In this document: one piece after another, positions 29,146 through 38,292 of the stretch
How the letters are laid out: the number at the start of each line of letters is the position of its first letter
Position numbering within the stretch: the stretch's first letter is position 1
Origin: a virus
Direction: 5' to 3' (one strand)
Length of the DNA stretch: 38,629 nucleotides
Virus record (IMG/VR): IMGVR_UViG_3300036985_003590
Coordinates: 1 to 38,629 of that record
Made by a program: the position numbers and the translations under genes
Notes under the pieces: generated by a model
Database searches by the model: none
What the model was told of the DNA's origin: nothing
What the model saw: only the letters and a program-made list of their open reading frames with translations

Positions 29146-29426
29146 AAGTAATTAAAGGTAAAGAACCGGTTAAAGAGATTGAGATTGATGATCGGGAGCC
29201 GATGGACAGGGTTGCCGATGAGTTGGTGAAGTTTACCGAGGCTGTTCAGACGATGACCAAGGCGCAGGCGGAAGAGATTGCCAAGGTGCTAAAACTTGTG
29301 CTGGCAGCCGTGGAAAAGCCACAGGCCCCGCGCGAATGGTCACTTAAGGTTGTTCGCCGTAACTCTGACGGGATGATTGAGGGCGTTAATCTGGTGGCAA
29401 ACGACAATAAGAGGTTATTACAATAA
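29142..29426 (+). CDS. Small helical protein (94 aa)
   Basis: The ATG overlaps the previous stop (ATGA); AAGGAG lies 15 bases upstream. The product begins MKVIKGKEPVKEIEIDD and has a helical middle (ELVKFTEAVQTMTKAQAEEI), ending in a strand region with EWSLKVVRRNSDGMI. Short proteins like this with an end of the type W-x-x-x-V-x-R-x-x-D-G-x-I occur in phage virion clusters as accessory factors. Function unknown. TAATG overlap to the next gene. Confidence 0.55.
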   Translation: MKVIKGKEPVKEIEIDDREPMDRVADELVKFTEAVQTMTKAQAEEIAKVLKLVLAAVEKPQAPREWSLKVVRRNSDGMIEGVNLVANDNKRLLQ

Positions 29427-29899
29427 TGGATAATACCAAAATAGATATAGGCACAACCGGCGATGATATAGCAACCGATGATATTGAAGGCGTAAAATAT
29501 CAACGAATGAAAGTAACTCTGGGCGCGGATGGTGAGAATGACGGGGATGTCTCGGCGGATAACCCAATGCCTGTATCTGGTGCGTTTTATCCGGCAACAC
29601 AGCCAGTAAGTGCGGCTAGTTTGCCGCTCCCGGGTGGCGCTGCATCATCAGCGAATCAAACAGTTCTGGAGACTTTAGTCGATACCCTACAAGAGTTAGT
29701 CCAAAGACTAGCACCGTTGGGATCCGCGATGAATATTGCCGGTGGCAATGGATTAAGGATTGTGGGAGTTGGTGGAACTTATGCAGTTACCGGGCCGCTT
29801 ACATCAGCACAATATACGGCTTCTAATCTGACAAGCAGACAAGCGGTGGAAAATCAAACAGCAGTATTAGCCAATATCAATAATTGCGTGGGGGCATAA
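29426..29899 (+). CDS. Virion appendage-type protein (157 aa)
   Basis: The pattern GADGENDGDVSADNPMPVSG, followed by FYPATQPVSAASLPLPGGAA, is typical of small phage virion proteins encoded near fibres and tail appendages. The rest has coiled-coil-like helix (TVLETLVDTLQELVQRL) and a Gly-rich C-terminus. It could link to the propeller-like protein that follows. The exact position in the particle is unknown. The start is coupled by TAATG. Confidence 0.55.
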   Translation: MDNTKIDIGTTGDDIATDDIEGVKYQRMKVTLGADGENDGDVSADNPMPVSGAFYPATQPVSAASLPLPGGAASSANQTVLETLVDTLQELVQRLAPLGSAMNIAGGNGLRIVGVGGTYAVTGPLTSAQYTASNLTSRQAVENQTAVLANINNCVGA

Positions 29900-29900
29900 A

Positions 29901-31355
29901 ATGGGAGAAGCACAAAATAACAAACCGGAATTACACAGGAAAGAATGGCAGACAATGATGCCAGCGCCTACTACAACGGCAGCAGGTGGTTTTATTGTTA
30001 AGGGTAATGGCAATGTATCACGATTTGTCATGTATATAGCCTCTGCGACCGTTCATTATCTTTATGACCATCGTAATGATGATTGGATTCAGATTGCTTC
30101 TGGCGCATTATCTCCGGCTTTTGGTGCGGGTGTTTGTGGAGTTTACACAGCATGGTCTGGAACCTTCACAGCAAATGGTGGGTCAACAACAACTGTAAGT
30201 GTTAATGCAGCAACTCACGCACTTAATGGATTTGCAGTCGGTCAGACAATAGAATTTTTATCAGGAACGGCAGCAAACATCGGATTAAGACGAACAATAC
30301 TTTCCATGACAAGCCCTAATCTAGCGACTGGAAATATTATTTTAACATTAGACTCGGCAGTAACTTCCGTTGCCAACAATGACACCTTTAGAATCAACTC
30401 TGGTAGATTTTGGATATTGGAAGCAACAGGAACTTTGGTTGCAGCTTCTTATAGAGTTTATGATGTTTGTGCCGGAACTTGGACTTCAAGAGAAATTACA
30501 GGACTTCCCGCAGCACCGGGAACAGATGGTAAATTATGGACACCGGGAACATTCGGGGTAAGTTATGACACAGGAACGGCAGCAGCTACAAGCAGCACAA
30601 CAGCACTCGATTGCACAGGGAAAACATGGACAGCAGACCAATGGATTAACTATCAAGTGAGAATTACAGGCGGCACAGGGCAAGGACAAATCAGAGTTAT
30701 TACTGATAACGATACTGATACGCTTACCATCGCAGCAGGGATAGACTTGGATGCTACCTCCACTTTCGTCATTGAGGGTGATGAAAACGCTATTTACTAT
30801 TTAGGCAATGGCGCAATCACTATGTATAAATATTCAATCTCTGGCAATTCATGGGCAACACTTGCGCCAACTGCAAATAGAGCAGCAGCACCAAGCACAG
30901 GGGCAACCGCAGAGTTTGTTGGGCAAACAGGAGTAGCCTCATGGGCGAATGTTTCAGACATTAAAGATGGTCGCTATATGTATTCGTTCAGAGGTGGAGG
31001 GTCAGGCGTAGTTGACCGCTACGATATTTCGGGTGGAACGAACGGAGCAGGGACGTGGGTTGCTTGCGCTTATCATCCATTTATAACCACATTCACTACT
31101 GGCACAGGTTCAGATTGGGATAACGAACATATTTATTTAGTCAAAGAAGGAACTGCCGCCATACCTCAACGAGTTTTTGCTTACAATGTCGTAAGTAATG
31201 AAATTCACCCCGTGACAACTGATTGGTATTTGGGGGGTGCGGCCTTAATCGGCAATAAGGCATGGATACATCAACTATCTAGTGCCGGATTAATTAAGTG
31301 GCTATATGTGTTGCAGTCAACATCAACGGTATTAAGACGGATAATGATTTATTAG
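29901..31355 (+). CDS. Beta-rich virion protein, possible propeller (484 aa)
   Basis: Almost all of the product is Thr/Ser/Gly/Ala-rich beta sequence. Recurring pieces such as ATVHYLYDHRNDDWIQIASG, AIYYLGNGAITMYKYSISG and DGRYMYSFRGGGSGVVDRYD look like Kelch-type blades (a Gly pair plus Tyr-x-Tyr and a Trp). A second type of motif, TWTADQWINYQVRITGGTGQ, has the look of a short beta-sandwich found in tail fibres. It could be a tail appendage or a second receptor-binding protein. No catalytic motif is visible. It is bound in the operon between two small structural genes. Confidence 0.55.
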   Translation: MGEAQNNKPELHRKEWQTMMPAPTTTAAGGFIVKGNGNVSRFVMYIASATVHYLYDHRNDDWIQIASGALSPAFGAGVCGVYTAWSGTFTANGGSTTTVSVNAATHALNGFAVGQTIEFLSGTAANIGLRRTILSMTSPNLATGNIILTLDSAVTSVANNDTFRINSGRFWILEATGTLVAASYRVYDVCAGTWTSREITGLPAAPGTDGKLWTPGTFGVSYDTGTAAATSSTTALDCTGKTWTADQWINYQVRITGGTGQGQIRVITDNDTDTLTIAAGIDLDATSTFVIEGDENAIYYLGNGAITMYKYSISGNSWATLAPTANRAAAPSTGATAEFVGQTGVASWANVSDIKDGRYMYSFRGGGSGVVDRYDISGGTNGAGTWVACAYHPFITTFTTGTGSDWDNEHIYLVKEGTAAIPQRVFAYNVVSNEIHPVTTDWYLGGAALIGNKAWIHQLSSAGLIKWLYVLQSTSTVLRRIMIY

Positions 31356-31367
31356 GAATTATAATGA

Positions 31368-31565
31368 ATGAGCTTATTACTTTTATTCCGGCCAAGGGGA
31401 GTAGTTACCCCGCCTTATGTTGAACCGGAGATTGTCCGGGGCGGTGGTGGTGGTGTATGGAACACAACAAACGAACGACCCCGACAGACCGTTGATGTCC
31501 GTAAGGACGATGAAGAGTTTATGCAGTTAATGGCTTTTGTGATGCCAATTATTATGGAGCTATAA
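31368..31565 (+). CDS. Small hypothetical virion-region protein (65 aa)
   Basis: The product starts MSLLLLFRPRG, has PPYVEPEIVRGGGGGVWN in the middle and ends in a helix, FMQLMAFVMPIIMEL. It is too short for a clear fold. The end overlaps the next start by TAATG. An ATG upstream at 31364 in another frame makes the start less certain. Its role is unknown. Confidence 0.5.
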   Translation: MSLLLLFRPRGVVTPPYVEPEIVRGGGGGVWNTTNERPRQTVDVRKDDEEFMQLMAFVMPIIMEL

Positions 31566-34500
31566 TGAGTAAATATACCGACTGTTTGAATAAGACATTC
31601 CCCGAAAAAGATCATGAATTACTCAAGGAAGAATTAAAAAAGAAAGCCAAAGAATTATCTAGCGGCAGTTCCCGTCCGGCTAAAAAATATATCCATCAGG
31701 CAGCAGATGAATTGATGGGAAAGTTTGAGGCTGACAGTGCGTCTATTGAGGGGCAGTTGAAACAATCTGCTATAGCTGTTAAACCTGAGGATACAAATAA
31801 ACCAGCGCCAGTTACTCCCGAAGAAACTATTGACGATGTAAATACCCTTTTGGATATGGCTGCGCGTCAAGATAAGGCGCAGGGTGTTATCGGTGACAAT
31901 CCCTCTTATGAAGCGATCCGTGCGGAGGCTTCCCGGCTGGCCTTTGCTAATGTCCAAAAGAAAATTGACTTTGCCAAGCGAAAAGAAAACGCGGCAATTA
32001 AAAGACAGGGGCTTCTTGATGCCAAAGAACATCCTGTTAAGATTGCCATGGATACTATTATTCGTGATGGCGGTATCCGTCAATCGTCTCTCGATCATTA
32101 CGACAAAGACACTGTAAAAGAGTTAATGCGTAAACGGATGGGGCTTGTTACCAAAGATGGGAAGTTTGCCCTTGATGAGTTTGCCCAGGAGAATAACTTT
32201 GCCGATGGTGATACGCTTGTTAGTGCAATCCTTGATTGGCAGGGGATGAAAAAAGAAGGGGAAAAACTAGGGGCTGATTTTGTTGAGAGATTCAGCGATA
32301 TGTTCACCGAAACGGAAAAAGCCGATTTCCATATTGATCTTTTAAAAGAAGAAGAAAAGATATTAGGCCGGTTACTGAAGGGAAACAAACCCAAACCGGA
32401 TAAGGGATTGAAAGGATTTATCCGGGAGGAAACAGGGCAGACGATGGTTGATTCCCTGATGGTGTCAGAATATGACGCACTAAAGGCCGGGATGAAGAAG
32501 GCAGAACAGGCATCACGGGTAGCATTTAGAGAGGGTAAAATTGATGGCGCTCTGGCTGAAAAAACCAAGCAAAGAGAAATTGCCGAAAGGATGAAGGCAA
32601 AAAAAGAAGCGCGGGAAGAAGCAAAAGAGATACACGCTGATATAATTAAAATCACAAAAGATAATAACCTTCCATTGGATTATCGGGATAAGATCAAAGA
32701 ATTTCTTTCTGATTACGATCTGCTTCCCCGGAGCGAACAGGGCCGCAGACAGACGGAATCAACACGCGAGTTTATTGATCGTCAAGAGGCGGCTGGTGAG
32801 GATGTCAATATTCCACGGGCATTACTCAACAAGATTGACCGTTACGGTAAAATACCATGGAGGGAATTAACCCTTGACCAGTTCCGCGACATTGGGGATC
32901 AGGTTAAGATGCTGGCTCATTTGGGCAAACTCAAAGGGCAGTTGATAGAACAGGGTCAGAAACGGACATTTGAAGAGGCCATAAGTAATGTAGTGGGGAC
33001 GATACAAGGCAACTGGCCTGCCCCTGTTTCTCTTCCTTCCGATGTGGAAAATATGTTTTTAGACCCGTCATATATTGACAGATTAAAGGAAAACAAAAAC
33101 AAGTATTTGACTCAGTTGACCAAGCCCGAATATATCACCCGCAGATTGGACGGATGGAAAGAACTTGGGCCAGTGCATGAAGCTATTTACATGCCGATTC
33201 AGAGGGCTTCTGATGCCGAAATAGCAAACATTAAACCTATTTTTGCAGAGTTGACCGCACTGTTTGAACCTTTTAAAAAGAAGGGCGGCAAGTGGCTCAA
33301 AGAGAAATACAAAATCCCCGGAGTGCCGCAGATAATGACCAAAGAAAAGATTTTGATGGTGGCGCTTAACGCCGGCAACGAGGGTAATATCAATGCGCTG
33401 ATGTCCGGTTATAATTGGGATGCTACGCAGATTGACGCGATTACTAGCAAATTAACGGATGCTGAACGTGGCCTTGTTCGGGGCATTTTTGATATGTATA
33501 AAAAGCAATATCCTGAACTGGCAAGAGTCTATGAAAAATTTACCGGGCAGAGATTAAAGGCGGTTGAGGGTGACTATCATCCCTTAGTTTTTGATCGTAA
33601 ACTATCATGGTTGGCTGACAAATTAGGTGCAATGGAGCAGGCGCGAGACCTTTTTGAAGCCATCTATCCATCACTCAAGACAAAAGACAGTTTCACCCAT
33701 GAACGGCGCGGCGGGTTGCTCCCTCCAAAATTGGAATTGTCTGTTATCTTTAAGCACATGGCAGAGGTAAATCATTATGTTACACATGCAGAGGCTGTCC
33801 GGGATGTGCAGAAAATAATCTCAGACCCCAGGGTTCGGGGCGCAATCGAAGACGCGCCGATCTCCATTGGCGGGACGGAAGGATATGCTCAATTAATCCC
33901 CTGGCTGCAAGATGTTGCTAAACCTCAAAGAATGCCAATGACTCAGGGTGAAGCATGGATTAAAAAGATTCGGACAAATGCGACTATTGTCGGCATGGGG
34001 TTGAAGTTTTCTGTCGCGGCGTTTAATATTTTGGGTGCTACACAGTCAATCAATGCCATTGGTATGGGTGAATTTAGCAAAGGTGTAGCTCAATTCTTTA
34101 CCCACAGGGCCGACATGGTTGAAGCAATCAAGGCCAAGTCACCGGAGATGGCGGCTCGTGCAAATACGTGGGATCGTGATCTTGCTGATATGTATGGTCG
34201 TCTTGGATTGGAAAACTTTAAGGGATCACAGGCAATAAAAGACTCATTCTTTTCGATGATAACGCTAATGGATTTGGCCGTGGCCTATCCGACATGGCAG
34301 GGCGCTTTTAATGTCGGGATGAAACAATTTGGCGGGCAAGAGGCAAAAGCTATTGACTTTGCAAACATGAAAGTCAGATTGGCTCAGGGGTCGGGATTAC
34401 AGAAAGACCTTGCCGCGATTCAGCGCGGCGGCGAACTACAAAAACTCGTTACCATGTATTATACTTTCTTTGCCTCGATGAACGGGGAATTGACTGAGGC

Positions 34501-34966
34501 GCAATTAAAGACAGGGAATAAAGCCGCTTCCAAAACTGATCTTGCGAAAAGTTGGTGGTGGTTGGTGGTGGCTCCGGCCCTGTTGGGTTATATGCTGACC
34601 GAAAGAAAAGTGCCGGATGGATGGGAGTCATTATCAGAAATAGCACGGTATCGTCTGGCCGGGTTGCCAATCGTCCGGGATGTTATCAGTCCGATGATCT
34701 CAGGGTTTGATTATAAGTTTTCTCCTGTCGCCAGGGCTGGTGAAGTAGTTGTTAAAACGGGCAAACAGGTAGTCAAGGTATTTGATCCCAATGATGATGT
34801 GGACACTGGATCGCTGGCAAAGGGTATCTTTGAAACCTCCGGTTACGCTTTTGGTCTTCCAACATCTCAGGCATTGATTACGGTAAATGGTTTCCTTGAT
34901 TTAGCAGAGGGGGAAACATCTGATCCAACAAGATTGCTATTTAGAGCACCACTGGAAGAGGAATAA
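31565..34966 (+). CDS. Large internal/polyvalent virion protein (1133 aa)
   Basis: This is the largest gene and ends the late operon, the place of the T7 gp16-type ejection protein. The first 380 residues are charged and helical with a coiled-coil part (about residues 310-365). The central part has DGWKELGPVHEAIYMPIQRA. The C-terminal third fits the large polyvalent protein family (LPD38-like) from GMGLKFSVAAFNILGATQS to a hydrophobic WWWLVVAPALLGYML near residue 996, then YRLAGLPIVRDVISPM. I see no transglycosylase motif of gp16 type. It is probably ejected and spans the inner membrane. Confidence 0.7.
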   Translation: MSKYTDCLNKTFPEKDHELLKEELKKKAKELSSGSSRPAKKYIHQAADELMGKFEADSASIEGQLKQSAIAVKPEDTNKPAPVTPEETIDDVNTLLDMAARQDKAQGVIGDNPSYEAIRAEASRLAFANVQKKIDFAKRKENAAIKRQGLLDAKEHPVKIAMDTIIRDGGIRQSSLDHYDKDTVKELMRKRMGLVTKDGKFALDEFAQENNFADGDTLVSAILDWQGMKKEGEKLGADFVERFSDMFTETEKADFHIDLLKEEEKILGRLLKGNKPKPDKGLKGFIREETGQTMVDSLMVSEYDALKAGMKKAEQASRVAFREGKIDGALAEKTKQREIAERMKAKKEAREEAKEIHADIIKITKDNNLPLDYRDKIKEFLSDYDLLPRSEQGRRQTESTREFIDRQEAAGEDVNIPRALLNKIDRYGKIPWRELTLDQFRDIGDQVKMLAHLGKLKGQLIEQGQKRTFEEAISNVVGTIQGNWPAPVSLPSDVENMFLDPSYIDRLKENKNKYLTQLTKPEYITRRLDGWKELGPVHEAIYMPIQRASDAEIANIKPIFAELTALFEPFKKKGGKWLKEKYKIPGVPQIMTKEKILMVALNAGNEGNINALMSGYNWDATQIDAITSKLTDAERGLVRGIFDMYKKQYPELARVYEKFTGQRLKAVEGDYHPLVFDRKLSWLADKLGAMEQARDLFEAIYPSLKTKDSFTHERRGGLLPPKLELSVIFKHMAEVNHYVTHAEAVRDVQKIISDPRVRGAIEDAPISIGGTEGYAQLIPWLQDVAKPQRMPMTQGEAWIKKIRTNATIVGMGLKFSVAAFNILGATQSINAIGMGEFSKGVAQFFTHRADMVEAIKAKSPEMAARANTWDRDLADMYGRLGLENFKGSQAIKDSFFSMITLMDLAVAYPTWQGAFNVGMKQFGGQEAKAIDFANMKVRLAQGSGLQKDLAAIQRGGELQKLVTMYYTFFASMNGELTEAQLKTGNKAASKTDLAKSWWWLVVAPALLGYMLTERKVPDGWESLSEIARYRLAGLPIVRDVISPMISGFDYKFSPVARAGEVVVKTGKQVVKVFDPNDDVDTGSLAKGIFETSGYAFGLPTSQALITVNGFLDLAEGETSDPTRLLFRAPLEEE

Positions 34967-35050
34967 AGGACATCGGTTTGACTCCCTGTTTTTTGTGATG
35001 GCGTGGGTCACTGTAGGGTCGCGCCTTCTGTAACTCAATCCAGTTGTGAA
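34967..35050. other. Gap after late operon
   Basis: Between the last late gene and the tmRNA-like end there is no open frame of note. The T6 run at about 34992-34997 follows CCCTG but has no stable stem before it. CCTTC (35026-35030) and GAAGG (35048-35052) can pair across 17 bases just before the tmRNA-like end. No full tRNA or tmRNA 5' half is present. Confidence 0.4.
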
Positions 35051-35083
35051 GGGCAGCGGGTTCAACTCCCGCCGCCTCCACCA
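35051..35083 (+). other. Probable attP core: tmRNA (ssrA) 3' end
   Basis: The sequence has a T-arm (GCGGG-TTCAACT-CCCGC at 35056-35072), a seven-base acceptor strand CGCCTCC, discriminator A and CCA (to 35083). This is the form of a bacterial tmRNA 3' end, with a 5' strand of type GGGGGCG missing here. It lies 30 bases from the integrase stop, where a phage att core would be. On integration the phage copy would rebuild the host gene's 3' end. A tRNA 3' end is the alternative, but a serine-type tRNA would normally carry discriminator G. Confidence 0.7.
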
Positions 35084-35112
35084 AGAATAATCTTTTGATT
35101 TCAATTAGTTAG

Positions 35113-36264
35113 TTAGTTTTGATTCTCTGTTTTGACCTTGGTTTTCAGGGTCAACGCAGGGTCAAATTGGATGACCTTTCCAGTGTCAGTATAGATGTTT
35201 CTGATCTGTTCATCGTCCGCCTGACCGTAGTATCTTTCAAAGGCTTTATTTGTGGCGCTCATAGTTGCTTTTTTGATTTCTTCGGGTGTCCGGTATGCCC
35301 TTAATGCCCTAACTGATGAATGTCTGGTTCCACCGTAAAGGTCAATTCCTTCAATGCCTAGATTCTGGCAAGCCTTTTTCCACCACTTATAAAAGTATTT
35401 CAATCCGAAAGCCTGATCTTTTACCGTCCCTTTTATCCCGCCCTCATGCCGGAAAAACGGCATAGCAGGGAAAGACAGAGAAAATGATTTAATCAGGTCT
35501 ATATCTTCGGTTAAGATCGGGACGGTTTTGAATTTCTTTTCCTTCGGGTGAGGGAAGTAAAGATATTTATTCGCCAGGTCAATTTCGCTTTCCTTGAGGT
35601 TAATCATCTCCGCTGGCCGGATGCTGATGTAAGTTGAAAGCCACTTTATGCCAAGATAAACTTTCGGGTTCGGACAGATCCGCTTCACTTCCTCAATGAT
35701 TTTAATTTGTGTTTCTTTAGAAACAGTTTTTCGGTATCCGAGTTCAAACTTAACAACCGGGAATTCAGGCAGGTCATGTATCATTTGCCGTCTTTTCAGC
35801 CAGACAAACATCGAATGAATATCTGACATGATGTTGTGCTTGGTCTTACCAGAGCAAGTAAGCTGCTTCAAGAAGTCCTCAAAGTGACCATAGCGAACAT
35901 CTTTGATATTGATGTTGCCAAAGTATCTTTGAGCATGCCTGATATGGTTGGCAATGTCTTTGTGGGATTTCAAACCTTCTTTGTGTTCAATATATTTTTC
36001 TGAAATGTTGGAAAAGCCGAGAGGATTATCTCTTTTATAATCCCGCTCATCAAAGGTCTTTTCATCTGACTTGAAACGTAATCCTGTAAGTGTCCTGAAT
36101 GCGATAGAATAAGAGTTGTACCGCTTGGTAATCCCGCCGAATTTCATCTTTAGTTTAGTGGTTTTAATGTCTTTGTGGTTAGGACAGGCCAGACTATTGC
36201 CAACGTCTTTAAAACGACTGCCGCACACTGGACATTTCTCATCTGAATAAATGCCGCCTTTCAT
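35113..36264 (-). CDS. int: Tyrosine integrase with zinc-ribbon N-terminus (383 aa)
   Basis: The start chosen gives MKGGIYSDEKCPVCGSRFK with a perfect GGAGGTGAT upstream. The N-terminal 30 residues are a zinc ribbon (CPVC and CPNH). The core binding domain follows with ISEKYIEHKEGLKSHKDI. The catalytic residues are present: Arg in ISIRPAEM (about residue 214), a beta-hairpin Lys in HPKEKKFKTVPI, GTRHSSVRALRAY with His-x-x-Arg (about 313), and Tyr in FERYYGQ (about 345). It is the last gene of the leftward operon and abuts the tmRNA-like att site. It should catalyse site-specific integration. Confidence 0.93.
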   Translation of the reverse strand: MKGGIYSDEKCPVCGSRFKDVGNSLACPNHKDIKTTKLKMKFGGITKRYNSYSIAFRTLTGLRFKSDEKTFDERDYKRDNPLGFSNISEKYIEHKEGLKSHKDIANHIRHAQRYFGNINIKDVRYGHFEDFLKQLTCSGKTKHNIMSDIHSMFVWLKRRQMIHDLPEFPVVKFELGYRKTVSKETQIKIIEEVKRICPNPKVYLGIKWLSTYISIRPAEMINLKESEIDLANKYLYFPHPKEKKFKTVPILTEDIDLIKSFSLSFPAMPFFRHEGGIKGTVKDQAFGLKYFYKWWKKACQNLGIEGIDLYGGTRHSSVRALRAYRTPEEIKKATMSATNKAFERYYGQADDEQIRNIYTDTGKVIQFDPALTLKTKVKTENQN

Positions 36265-36487
36265 ACATATCACCTCCCCGGAGGGAAACGATGTTAAACT
36301 TATGGCGGCGTTTGTCAAGTTCATTTATTTTCTATCCTTGGCATTGGCCTGGACGCGGCCCTCAGGATGCTCCATGTCCAGAAGCAAAATATTATGATTG
36401 CGATGATTAGCATTTGCGATCATTAGTGGCGGGGCGGCACCACACTACCATATGTTACGCCGCCCCACCTGATAGCCCACCACTGAG
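36265..36487. other. Gap with a strong GC hairpin
   Basis: This 223-bp gap separates the nuclease and integrase genes. GGGGCGGC (36431-36438) and GCCGCCCC (36459-36466) form a perfect 8-bp stem around 20 bases, with two further pairs after a mismatch. There is no T-run on the minus strand after it, so termination would have to be of another kind. It may reduce integrase expression from the leftward operon. No gene is seen in the remainder. The integrase ribosome-binding site lies at the left border. Confidence 0.5.
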
Positions 36488-37438
36488 CTACGCTGCTTTA
36501 TCCATTGCATTAGTAAGATGTTGCACTTTGCGTTTCCAAAACTTTGTGACCTTCTCGTAAGCGGCTTTAATGTCCATCGGTACATCGTAGGATTTTCGCT
36601 CTTGCCACTTTCCAGAAACAAAATAGTCACCCGCGAGGATCTTCTCTTTTCCTTCGACAAGTTCTTTGACCTGATCGTCAATCTCTTTGTGTTCATCAAC
36701 AAACGGTTTTAGGGTTTCCAACCGGTCAAGCATGGTTGCCAGTTCGCCGGTATCAATCTCAACTTCCTTGCCGATCTGCACAGGTAGGCAGATATGAGAA
36801 AAAGCGCAGTTATCACACCACATCGGTTGATTGATTGGTTCCGGCATAGTTCCGGCTGCCAGGTGAGCGTTGATCTCCTCTGCACGTTTGAGCGTTTCCT
36901 CTCCAAGCTCATAGTCAATATCAAGCCATATTTCTTTTATCGCGCCAGATGATTTGTCTTTGAACAGGAAAACTGCCTTTTCTTTACCGTCCATAAACAT
37001 GTATAGGTTAAGCTGTGTCGGGTATTTCCGTAAATAGCCATATTTCCCATTTTTTAGGTCATTTGCGCTATTGATTGACTTGAACATATACGGAGAGCAA
37101 GACTTGATCTCCAGAGGGTAAATATCGCCATTATCAGAGACGATCTTTCCGTCCACGTGTCCGGTTATTCCGTATTCCTTCCACTCAAAAGAACGCTGTT
37201 GTTCAATGACAGTTACCCCAGCCTCTTCCAATTCCCTCAACACGATTTTCTCGATCTCATTGCCCATATCAAAAACTTGCTGAAGGCCTACATCATGCAG
37301 TGATTTTTCAGACCAGCGTGTTCGATTCAGCACGTGGTATTTGACACAAGGTATTCCCAGATCGCTCGCGCGGTTACTATTTACCGGATGCTGCTTAATC
37401 TTCTTTCTCTTTGATTCAAGTATTTTTTCGACTATCAT
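36488..37438 (-). CDS. PD-(D/E)XK exonuclease, RecB/Cas4-like with Fe-S cysteines (316 aa)
   Basis: The ATG overlaps the previous stop and has AGGAG upstream. The nuclease core shows GHVDGKIVS (Asp near residue 94) and PLEIKSCSPYMF (Glu-x-Lys near residue 110). One cysteine near the N-terminus (GIPCVKYHV) and three in WCDNCAFSHICLP (about residue 205) make the four-cysteine set of Fe-S nucleases such as Cas4 and AddB. The last 100 residues are helical. With the probable annealing protein before it, it forms an exonuclease and annealing pair, as in Red-type recombination. Confidence 0.85.
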   Translation of the reverse strand: MIVEKILESKRKKIKQHPVNSNRASDLGIPCVKYHVLNRTRWSEKSLHDVGLQQVFDMGNEIEKIVLRELEEAGVTVIEQQRSFEWKEYGITGHVDGKIVSDNGDIYPLEIKSCSPYMFKSINSANDLKNGKYGYLRKYPTQLNLYMFMDGKEKAVFLFKDKSSGAIKEIWLDIDYELGEETLKRAEEINAHLAAGTMPEPINQPMWCDNCAFSHICLPVQIGKEVEIDTGELATMLDRLETLKPFVDEHKEIDDQVKELVEGKEKILAGDYFVSGKWQERKSYDVPMDIKAAYEKVTKFWKRKVQHLTNAMDKAA

Positions 37439-38292
37439 CCTTCTTCTCCTGGGGTTCTTTCTGCTGGTTCGCATTTCTTGATTGACTCAATGTCATTGCC
37501 AAACTGTCCGGTTGTGTATCCGATCTCCACTTGCAAACCGGCTTCCAATGCTTCTTTGGCAATCTTCGCGTTGCTCTCGCTGAAGGTTCCGTATTCGATT
37601 TCTCCGCACTTAATGACATACTTCGTCCAAGGTTTTTTGGTTTTGGCGTTTGTGCCGGTTGTCTTGCGAACATCGGTCACGCCAGCGGTTACTTTCTGCG
37701 CCCCTTCGGAAGCTATACCTGTGTTTGTTTTTCCGGCTTTTTTGTAGTCAACACGGCCTACGCTGTCTTTGGTAATTCCCGACTCCTGCAAATCTTCCCA
37801 TGTCAGGTTACGCAGACCGAGCAAGCGGGTAATACCGTTGCCGATGCAGTTTGTATATGCAGACTTTTTTAAATCGCCCTTGTCAATTTCAGACGGCGGC
37901 AGTTCCTTCCGGTCATCACCGTAACCGGCATATTTCTTGAAAAAACCGTCCTTGCTTGAACGAGTACCGATGGCCTCTATGGTTGCCCCTGCTACGGTAA
38001 AATATCCCTTGTAGGTGTACGCAAAGTGGCCGCTTTCCTCTGTTTCAAGTAGGGGTTCGTCTATCTTCCAGGCAATCCCGAAAACACGTGCGACCTTTTC
38101 AGATCCAGAAACCTGAAGGTAAGGATTGCCAGCCTGATCCGTCCAATCCCTTGCGTTTGTTGCCATGAGCGCGGCGCGTTTGATCTTGTTTAATGCGCTG
38201 ACTCTCTTCTCAGCCTGTTCAGCCAAAGCAATTAAGGTTGAATCACCGATTGCTGGAACTTCTACGTCTGCTACTACTAATCCGTTTTCCAT
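37435..38292 (-). CDS. Probable single-strand annealing or recombination protein (285 aa)
   Basis: The beginning is DSTLIALAEQAEKRVSALNK, then DWTDQAGNPYLQVSGSEKVA, and the centre has KKYAGYGDDRKELPPSEID and AYTNCIGNGITRLLGLRNLT with WEDL. The last part, after a Thr/Ala-rich linker, is a separate beta-rich domain (KPWTKYVIKCGEIEYGTF). The family is widely found in phages beside Cas4-like nucleases and so could be an annealing protein. I see no known SSAP signature by eye (neither RecT, Erf nor clear Rad52), so the role is inferred. The start overlaps the previous stop as TAATG. Confidence 0.6.
   Translation of the reverse strand: MENGLVVADVEVPAIGDSTLIALAEQAEKRVSALNKIKRAALMATNARDWTDQAGNPYLQVSGSEKVARVFGIAWKIDEPLLETEESGHFAYTYKGYFTVAGATIEAIGTRSSKDGFFKKYAGYGDDRKELPPSEIDKGDLKKSAYTNCIGNGITRLLGLRNLTWEDLQESGITKDSVGRVDYKKAGKTNTGIASEGAQKVTAGVTDVRKTTGTNAKTKKPWTKYVIKCGEIEYGTFSESNAKIAKEALEAGLQVEIGYTTGQFGNDIESIKKCEPAERTPGEEG

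Noticed and set aside
29901-31355. A second DGR target in the beta-rich virion protein.
   Set aside because: No stretch similar to the template repeat was found in it by eye, and its C-terminus does not have the lectin-like end.
31655-32655. Two long minus-strand frames (147 and 185 aa) inside the large virion gene.
   Set aside because: They are shadows of the plus-strand codon bias, rich in Ser, Phe and Leu, without ribosome-binding sites.
34970-35083. A full tRNA or tmRNA gene ending at 35083.
   Set aside because: No 5' acceptor strand pairing with CGCCTCC was found upstream at tRNA distance, and no tmRNA tag or 5' half is present. Only the 3' end is there, as in an att site.
36425-36500. 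Minus-strand GTAGCTCAGTGGTGGGC resembles the D-arm start of a tRNA.
   Set aside because: There is no T-arm with TTC, no matching acceptor strand or CCA at the right distance, and the motif covers the stop of the nuclease gene.
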